Below, in pieces: positions 57,446 to 64,000 of a DNA stretch of 64,000 bases (the first letter of the stretch is position 1; every line of letters begins with the position of its first letter). The stretch is taken from the NCBI RefSeq assembly GCF_000499845.2, contig NC_023753.2, positions 25,195,899-25,259,898 on the forward strand, written 5' to 3'. The DNA is from Phaseolus vulgaris (lineage: Eukaryota > Streptophyta > Magnoliopsida > Fabales > Fabaceae). The translations under genes and the position numbers were made by a program. The notes under the pieces were generated by a model, which saw nothing but the letters and a program-made list of their open reading frames with translations, made no database searches and had not been told where the DNA came from.

Positions 57446-58253
57446 ACATTCTACCACTTGCCACCCACAAACTGATGGTCAAACCGAGGTGGTGAATAGA
57501 ACTTTGGGACAACTATTGAGATGCTTTATTTCGGGAAATCCTAGAGTGTGGGAGAATTTACTACCCCATGTTGAGTTTGCATATAATCGTGTAGTAAATT
57601 CTACCACCTCACATTCTCCTTTTGAGGTTGTCTATGGGTTTAACCCCTTAACACCTCTTGATCTTCTTCCTATTCCCCTTCTTGGAGATGTCTAGTGCAA
57701 AGATGGGGATGAAAAAGCTTCTTTTGTGAAAACTTTGCATAAAGACATCAAGAAGAAAATTGAGAAGAAGGTTGGCAAGTATGCTGAACTTGCCAATAAA
57801 AGGACAAAAACATTGTTGTTTGATGAGGGAGATTGGGTTTGGCTTCACTTGAGGAAGGATCGTTTTCCTACTCAAAGGAAGTCCAAACTAATGCCTCGAG
57901 GGGATGGACCTTTCCAAATCCTCAAGAGGATTAATGACAATGCTTATGAGTTAGATATGCCTGATGCATTCTTAGGTAGTCATACTTTTAATGTCAGCGA
58001 TCTAACTCCTTTTTCTGTAGGTCTCCAGAATTCGTGGTCGAATTCTCTCCAACTCGGGGAGTATGATGGAGATCAAGCTCAAGTGGACATGGAGGCCAAT
58101 CATCAAGAGCAAGAAGAGGTTGAGGCTCAAATGGAGGACGCCCACGGAGGTCAAAGCCCACCTCAAAGGCTTACAAGAAGCATGTTTAAAGCTTTAGGAG
58201 TTAGGGGACATTTATTTTCTCTTTTTGTAATTTCTTTGGTTGAAGGTGCTTAG
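57446..58253 (+). pseudogene. C2 integrase 3' half and C-terminal tail
   Basis: Joins at the integrase Glu motif ([15 protein letters not shown], here frame-damaged), then [20 protein letters not shown] and [16 protein letters not shown] lies at 57693-57695. Then DWVWLHLRKDRFPTQRKSKL, INDNAYELDMPD and HTFNVSDLTPF. The frame enters the LTR at 58064 and ends at 58253 after LTRSMFKALG. Coding that ends inside the LTR is known for CRM chromoviruses. Confidence 0.83.
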
Positions 58254-60285
58254 AGGGAAACATTAGAAACCTCTATTGTTAAAGCATCTTTTAGTCTTTA
58301 GTTATGAGTCTTAGGAGGGGGGGTGCGTTAGTAGATAGGTGTAGGAGTAAATAAGGAGGTGCTAAAGTGAGAGAAGAGATCACACCTTCCTCATGACTTG
58401 GTTTAGGCGCCGGTTGCATTTGTTTTTAGGAGGGAATTTTGAATTCTCTTAGCTTGATTTTCAGCACCTCTAGGCTATAAATAAAGGTGTTGCCCTTGTA
58501 CATTGCAGATTTGAAATTTGATTAGAGAAACTATACTCAATTTTTTAGAGAGCATTGGAGAGCTTTGTGCCTTCCTCACTAGTCTTATCTTGAGAGTTTC
58601 CATGGTTACTGTTCCGTCCGGTTGACCGGGACGTCTTCGTGCGCGACCTCAACCGTCAGCCAGGGACTCCTTCCCACTGGTTACCTGTGGATTCCTGCAA
58701 AAAAGAGGACAAAGAGGTGCCCTAGCGGCCGTTTGCACTCCGACGCTCAAGTCAGCCAGCAGGAAACACCAAAACTGTTCACCTACGTCTCTGAGCACCG
58801 CGTATGGCACTCTGAAGGTGGTAAAAAGAACTGTGTATATGTGTGTGTTCTCTCCCTCAGGCAAAGATCTTTCCCCAGTCCCTTCTACGTAACCTCAAGT
58901 ACGAGCAAGCAACTAGAGAGTTCTCTGGTAAATTTGCCAAAAGTTCGAACCCTGTTTCCAACATTCTCTGCGCTATTTAAACTACCCATGCATTTAAAGC
59001 GCCTTAACGCGCCTTTAATTGCAACGTGTAACGCACTCAATCAGCATATCTGATTTAGGAAACGTAGCGCATTTAAGACGTTGAAACGCTTGGGAGCCAT
59101 TATAGTACCTGAATGTTCGAAACAGAAACTGTATTGAATGACTTTAATTACCTGGTACCTGACTGGAGGGTGTTTCTATTCTGACATGGCTGTCGTACAC
59201 GTGGAGGGCCTCACGACGCCATGACCCCATCTGGGGGCGTTTCTACGTGTGAGTCCTCCTGCTTGGGAGTGCTACTGTGCTAGGGGTGACTTTTTGGGTG
59301 CCAACTCATGCCCCCAATTTTCTAGTCACTTACTTTGAGAGCGTATCTGCCTTCCACTCGCACCCTGCGCCCTGTTACCCTGGGCGTGACCTTCCTCTTG
59401 AGTCGTATCTGTCCCAAAGGCGTCTCGGGGGCGGCAGGAGTACTTCACGAGTCAGGCTGCCCTACACTGGTGCTGTTACTATGGCCTTGAAGCCACCTTT
59501 TCCTTCTCTTTATCACTGCCCCGGGTTATTGGGACCTGAGGCCTTCCCACGGCGTCGCTCCCTCCATGGTTTTTCCTACCCATGGGTATCGGGGAACCAC
59601 ACCGTGATTGCCTTGCTTGAGCACTGTTTGATCTGGCGACGCCCTGGTTGGGCGACGCCTTGCCTTGGCGACGCTTCCTCTTGGCGATGCTGGCCCTTGG
59701 CGTTTCTCCACCTAGGCGACGCCTTGCGTTGACTTTGACTCTCCAGTCGTTGACTTTGACCTTGACTTAGTCAACGCCCGGATACGGGACGGTACAGTTA
59801 CCTCAAGTGGCGGCTTGCACACTCATCTTGGAGTCACCATCCTCTAAGTGGCGTGATCATCCAACCATTCCTCCTTCTTCATGAGCTTTCTCTTCTCCTT
59901 CCTTCCTTCTCTTTCAATTGTTCATGTCTTAGCTTGCTTCTCTTGAATTTCTGTTCGGCATTTTCATTTCTTATGAGCTTAGCTTCGGTTCATTTGTTTA
60001 TTTGTTGTTCTTCATCATTTCTTCTTCATTTCTAGTCTTTTGTTCGGTGCATTTCTGTTTTTGTGTTGTTTAAATCGGTGCCTTTGCCTTTTCTTCCATT
60101 TCAATCGGTTCAATTTGACAAAACATGGAACTTCCATATGAGTTTGGGTTTTGGTACTAGTCTTGGTGAGTTCTTGTTCATAAAACCTTGATCCAATTCT
60201 ATGATAAAGTGCCTATCTCATATCCAACTCAAGATGATTCCTAAGAATGTCAAGAATCATTCAAAGTGCTATTGGAATCATATCA
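58064..60285 (+). repeat. C2 3' LTR, split by S2
   Basis: 58064-58609 plus 59802-60285, from TGATGGAGATCAAG to GGAATCATATCA, followed by CCTAC. Confidence 0.88.
58610..59796 (-). repeat. S2: solo LTR of the Tat-F/G family
   Basis: TGTTCCGTCCGG ... GGGACGGTACA on plus, flanked by GTTAC at 58605-58609 and 59797-59801. Closest to the Tat-G LTR, with GGCGACGCC units at 59635-59725. No internal sequence, so a product of LTR-LTR recombination. Confidence 0.9.
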
Positions 60286-60785
60286 CCTACTATCTCTCAT
60301 ACAAAGCTTTACAAATTGCAATGGCTTAGTGAAGTAGGCGAAATAGTTGTGAATAAACAAGTCCTCATCCATTTCTCAATTGGAAAATACAAAGATGAGG
60401 TATTATGTGATGTTGTGCCCATGGAAGCAACCCATGTTCTTTTGGGACGGCCTTGGCAATATGATAGAAAAGTTTTTCATGATTGCTTTACCAACAAACT
60501 TTCTTTTGATTTCCATGGTCACAAGGTTACTTTAAAATCTCTCTCTCCAAGGGAAGTCCATGAGGACCAGATTCTAATGAAGAAAAAGAGGGAGAGTGAA
60601 AAAGAAAAATGTCCTAAGCCTACACTTCTTGTGTCTAGGCACGAGGTCCAAAGGGAAATAGTGGCTCACAATCCTATTTTCTTAGCTATCCCTAGACCTC
60701 TTAAGTTAGAACCACTTGTTGATAGTTCTCATGCCTTGGATAATTTGGTAAAGGAGTTTCAAGACGTGTTCCTCAAAGCTCTATT
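60286..60785 (+). pseudogene. C1 protease 3' part and RT linker
   Basis: Resumes C1 with YKLQWLSEVGEIVVNKQVLI, DEVLCDVVPMEATHVLLGRP and HKVTLKSLSP, then the basic linker KKKRESEKEK and VDSSHALDNLVKEFQDVF. Near 60775 it jumps to the end of the integrase N-terminus, so the whole RT and RNase H are deleted. The frame ends at TAA 60823-60825. Confidence 0.83.
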
Positions 60786-62066
60786 AGATTATCTTTTGTT
60801 AGAGAAGCACATGAGGGAGGATTAATGGGTCACTTTGGGGTTGCTAAAACTTTGGATGTGTTGCATGAACATTTATATTGGCCTCATATGCATAAACATG
60901 TTCATAGTTTGTGTGATAAATGCATAGCTTGCCGCAAGGCTAAATCTAGGATGCATCCCCATGGTTTGTATACTCCTCTCCCTATCCCTTCAATGCCTTG
61001 GGTTGACATATCTATGGATTTCATCTTAGGATTACCGAAGACATCAAAGGGAAAGGATTCCATTTTTGTGGTAGTGGGTCGTTTTTCAAAGATGGCTCAC
61101 TTTATTCCTTGCCACAAAGTGGATGATGCATGTCATATTGCAAACCTCTTCTTTCAAGAAATGGTATGTTTGCATGGGATTCCTAGAACTATTGTGTCCG
61201 ATAGAGATCCCAAATTCTTGAGTCACTTTTGGAAGACCTTGTGGGGTAAGCTTGGTACTAAGCTTTTATTTTCTACCACTTGTCACCCACAAACCGATGG
61301 TCAAACCGAAGTGGTAAATAGAACTTTGGGACAACTATTGAGATGCTTCATTTCTGGGAATCCTAGAGTGTGGGAGAATTTACTACCCCATGTTCAATTT
61401 GCCTATAACCGTGTAGTAAATTCCACCACCTCACATTCTCCTTTTGAGGTTGTCTATGGGTTTAATCCCTTAACACCTCTTGATCTTCTTCCTATTCCCA
61501 TACTTGAGGATGTTTTGTGCAAAGATGGGGATGAAAAGGCTTCTTTTGTGAAAACTTTGCATAAAGACATCAAGATGAGAGTTGAGAAGAAGGTTGACAA
61601 GTATGCTGAGCTTGCCAATAAAAGGAGAAAAGCATTGTTGTTTGATGAGGGTGATTGGGTTTGGCTTCACTTGATGAAAGATCATTTTTCACCTCAGAGG
61701 AAGTCCAAACTAATGCCTCGTGGTGATGGACCTTTTCAAGTCCTCAAGAGGATTAATGACAATGCTTATGAGTTAGATATGCCTGATACATACCTTGGTA
61801 GTCATACATTTAATATCAGTGATCTAACTCCTTTTTCTATAGGTCTCCAGAATTCGTGGTCGAATTCTCTCCAACTCGGGGAGTATTACGGAGATCAAGA
61901 TCAAGACCAAATGGAGGCCAATACTCAAGGACAAGAAGAAGAAGAGGCTCAAGTGTTAGACGCTCAAGGAGTTGGTAGCCCACGTCAAAGGCTTACAAGA
62001 AGTCAATTCAAGGCATTAGGAAATAATGGAAGGTTGTTTTCTCTTTTTGTAATATCTTTGTGTTAG
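60786..62066 (+). CDS. C1 integrase with C-terminal tail running into the LTR
   Basis: Open from about 60800, shifted against the upstream frame. GHFGVAKTLDVLHEHLYWPH and CDKCIACRKAKS form the HHCC finger. Core: [34 protein letters not shown]. Then [20 protein letters not shown] and DWVWLHLMKDHFSPQRKSKL. It ends 180 nt inside the 3' LTR after LTRSQFKALGNNGRLFSLF. No classic chromodomain is evident; the tail may correspond to the CRM-specific motif. The uninterrupted frame suggests a fairly young element. Confidence 0.82.
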   Translation, partial: RLSFVREAHEGGLMGHFGVAKTLDVLHEHLYWPHMHKHVHSLCDKCIACRKAKSRMHPHGLYTPLPIPSMPWVDISMDFILGLPKTSKGKDSIFVVVGRFSKMAHFIPCHKVDDACHIANLFFQEMVCLHGIPRTIVSDRDPKFLSHFWKTLWGKLGTKLLFSTTCHPQTDGQTEVVNRTLGQLLRCFISGNPRVWENLLPHVQFAYNRVVNSTTSHSPFEVVYGFNPLTPLDLLPIPILEDVLCKDGDEKASFVKTLHKDIKMRVEKKVDKYAELANKRRKALLFDEGDWVWLHLMKDHFSPQRKSKLMPRGDGPFQVLKRINDNAYELDMPDTYLGSHTFNISDLTPFSIGLQNSWSNSLQLGEYYGDQDQDQMEANTQGQEEEEAQVLDAQGVGSPRQRLTRSQFKALGNNGRLFSLFVISLC

Positions 62067-62928
62067 AAGGTGCTTAGAGGGAAACATAAGACACCTCTTT
62101 TTGTAAAAGCATCTTTAGGCTTTTAGTTTAGGAAAATTATAGGAAGCTTGGGGGTGTGAGCTTTAAAGGAGTGTAGGCGTAATAGGGAGGTGCCAAACTA
62201 AGAAAGGAAGTCACACCTTCCTCATGCTCTAAGTTGGCGCCACTTTTATGTTATTTAGGGGGTAATTTGAGTTTAATTAGCTTTTCATTTTAGCACCTCT
62301 TAGGCTATAAATAAAGGTGCTTGCCTTTGTAAAAATCAGATTGGAAATTGGTAATAGAGAAACTCTACTCAATTTGAGAGTGAATTGTGAGAACTTGTTT
62401 TCTCCTTCAACTTGTCTTATCTTGAGTGCATTTGGTTCTCTCTAGTGGCGGCACTAGCTCACTTATCCTGGAGCCTTCACCATCCAAGTGGCGTGAACAC
62501 CAAACCAAGTCCTTCATCTCCATAAGTTCTTCTTTCTTTCATCTCCTAGCTCATTTGAATCTAAAACATGTCTTAGTTTACTTTTATAGTAATTTCATTC
62601 GGTATTCTAGCTTGTTTCTGAATTTGCTTCGGTTCATTTTCTCGGCTGTTTATAATTGTTTGTTCTTCATTTCTTGCATTTTGTTCGGTTCAATTTCAGT
62701 ATTGTAGCTTTCTATTCTGTCCTTTTGCTTTTATACACAATTTAATCGGTTCAATTGGCAATAGATGGATCTTCCATATGAGTTTGGTGTTTGGTGCAAG
62801 TTTTGGGGAGTTCTTTAAACATAGAACATTGATCCAATTCTATTAAAAGTGCCTAAGCTATCTCCAACTCAAGTTGATTCCATAGAATTTCAAAGAATCA
62901 TCTCTATTTGGCTAGTGGAATCATATCA
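61886..62928 (+). repeat. C1 3' LTR
   Basis: Homologous to the C2 LTR but diverged. It starts at TTACGGAGATCAAG, so the terminal TG appears mutated, and ends GGAATCATATCA. A TATAAATAAAGG box is at about 62303. The candidate target duplication is ACTTC (62929-62933); the left partner lies outside. Confidence 0.8.
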
Positions 62929-63265
62929 ACTTCTCTAGTCTAGCTTCACCACTCAATGAGTTAGTCAATAAAGACACTCCATTTTGTTGGATAGAGAAGC
63001 ATGAGCAAGCCTTTCAAAGGTTGAAAGCTCAACTCATCATTGTACCCATTCTAGCTTTATCAAACTTTGCAAAAAAATTTTGAGCTAGAGTGTGAAGCAT
63101 CAGGAGTAGGAATAGGTGTTGTCTTGTTGCAAGGTGGGCACCCAATTGCATATTTTAGTGAAAAACTTCATAGTGCAACCCTCAACTACCCCATCTATAA
63201 CAAAGAGCTCTATGCACTTGTGAGGGCCTTGCATGAGTCTTTAAAATATTTAAAAGGTTAACACA
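62929..63265 (+). pseudogene. Element D: RT end and RNase H N-terminus
   Basis: FSSLASPLNELVNKDTPFCW and KHEQAFQRLKAQL are the RT/RNase H connection. After a shift in a poly-A run near 63070 comes [20 protein letters not shown], where the usual catalytic Asp of CDASG is Glu. It ends at [14 protein letters not shown] (63259-63261). A second chromovirus-like element, the host of C1. Confidence 0.8.
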
Positions 63266-63650
63266 AGTTAAACCAAAGACATGAAAAGTGGATGGGATTT
63301 TTCGAGCATTGTCCATATGTTATCAAATACAAGAAGGCCAATACAAATATTGTGGCGGATGCTCTATCAAGGAGACATGCTCTCTTTTCTAAACCTGGAG
63401 CCCAAATTCTTGGATTTGAAAACATACCTAAACTTTATAAAGAAGATCAAAATTTTGCACCCACTTTTGCGAAGTACCAACATAGAGCACATGAAGGATT
63501 TTATGTTTATGATGGGTACTTATTTAAAGAAGAAAAACTTTGCATACCCCAAATAACACATAGAAAACTCGTAAAAGAATCACAAGAAGGAGGAGTCATA
63601 AGTCATTTTGGAGTTCATAAAACTCTTGAGCTTTTGAAAGAAAAGAAAAT
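63266..63650 (+). pseudogene. Element D: RNase H C-terminus and integrase N-terminus
   Basis: KWMGFFEHCPYVIKYKKANT, NIVADALSRRHALFS, then HRKLVKESQEGGVISHFGVH, the two His of the integrase finger. After HKTLELLKEKK the sequence leaves the known pattern; the finger Cys pair and the whole core are absent. Confidence 0.8.
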
Positions 63651-64000
63651 TATGGACTCCTCCCAAAAGAAATCTTGTAAAAAGTTGCCAAAAAAAAAGG
63701 TAGAAAAACAAAAAGAATGGCAACTTCATAAAACTAATTTTTATACTACTGAAACTAACTCATCTGATTTGTTTGATGACTTCAATAGATGGACATTTGA
63801 TCCTAGAGGATGAGCATAGTTGTCAAAGCAAGAATAAGGTTGTTGTTCGAGATCAACCTTGTAGATCTGAGGACAGATCCTTTCAAGAAGGAGGGGATGA
63901 TGATGGAAACCGTCCAGCCTCAAAGAACCATATAATAAGGAGGATGAAGACCTAGAGGTTGTTTATTGATTTAATTGCAAATATGGGTCTAATTGCGGTT
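63651..64000 (+). pseudogene. Element D: pol C-terminal remnant and 3' region
   Basis: After the deletion, unclassified lysine-rich sequence runs to about 63800. About 63835-63930 then encodes a diverged copy of the polyprotein tail usual for this group (PCRSEDRSFQEGGDDDG resembles the DLRTNPFQEGGDD ending). The 3' LTR probably begins near or beyond the window end. Confidence 0.6.

Larger units (their letters stand above)
5681..60285 (+). mobile_element. C2: chromovirus-like Ty3/gypsy element containing all later insertions
   Basis: Flanked by CCTAC at 5676-5680 and 60286-60290, and the C1 protease reads on across the two sides. Parts: an inverted LTR fragment at the left edge, 5' LTR, initiator-Met PBS, leader, RT 5' half, RT middle, integrase 3' half and 3' LTR. 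Gag-protease and the RT-RNase H-integrase junction are deleted, so this copy is non-autonomous. About 49.7 kb of its 54.6 kb are later insertions: F in the leader, B in RT and S2 in the 3' LTR. Confidence 0.85.

Overview
This window is plant nuclear DNA made entirely of nested LTR retrotransposons. I found no host gene, RNA gene or bacterial feature. Dual-RNase-H Tat elements beside initiator-Met-primed chromovirus-like elements point to a flowering plant. The species is not determinable from the sequence; a dicot, perhaps a legume, is a guess. The density and nesting depth suggest pericentromeric or other heterochromatin.

Names used here: five Ty3/gypsy Tat-lineage copies (A, F, G, H, B), three chromovirus-like Ty3/gypsy copies (C1, C2, D) and two solo LTRs (S1, S2). 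D is the outermost host (visible 62929-64000). C1 lies in the RT/RNase H region of D (pieces 4459-5680 and 60286-62928). Tat-A lies in the leader of C1 (1-4458). C2 lies in the C1 protease (5681-60285, duplication CCTAC). Tat-F lies in the C2 leader (7150-43640, GTGTC). S1 (11506-12469, GAAGG) and Tat-G (14087-38117, GTCGT/GTCGC) lie in F pol. Tat-H lies in G gag (25227 to about 36558). Tat-B lies in C2 RT (45146-57171, GATCT). S2 lies in the C2 3' LTR (58610-59796, GTTAC). The chain D > C1 > C2 > F > G > H is six levels deep.

Each Tat element reads LTR, PBS, gag-pol (gag, protease, RT, degenerate native RNase H, second RNase H, integrase), a spacer with a conserved box, an antisense gene ('aORF'), PPT, LTR. 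The aORF runs against pol. It encodes a 'putative gypsy type transposon' domain, a proline-rich acidic/basic linker and a coiled coil. All five main copies keep a 5'-UTR intron, and all six copies keep a phase-1 intron after the conserved domain. G carries two aORFs in tandem.

Nearly every coding unit is broken by stops or frameshifts, and many of the stops are CAG-to-TAG. The longest open frames are G pol (20670-25121), B pol (51934-54324) and H pol (28269-30197). C1, C2 and D are internally deleted. All comparisons and counts were made by eye within this window; family names come from recognition of protein motifs, without a database search.
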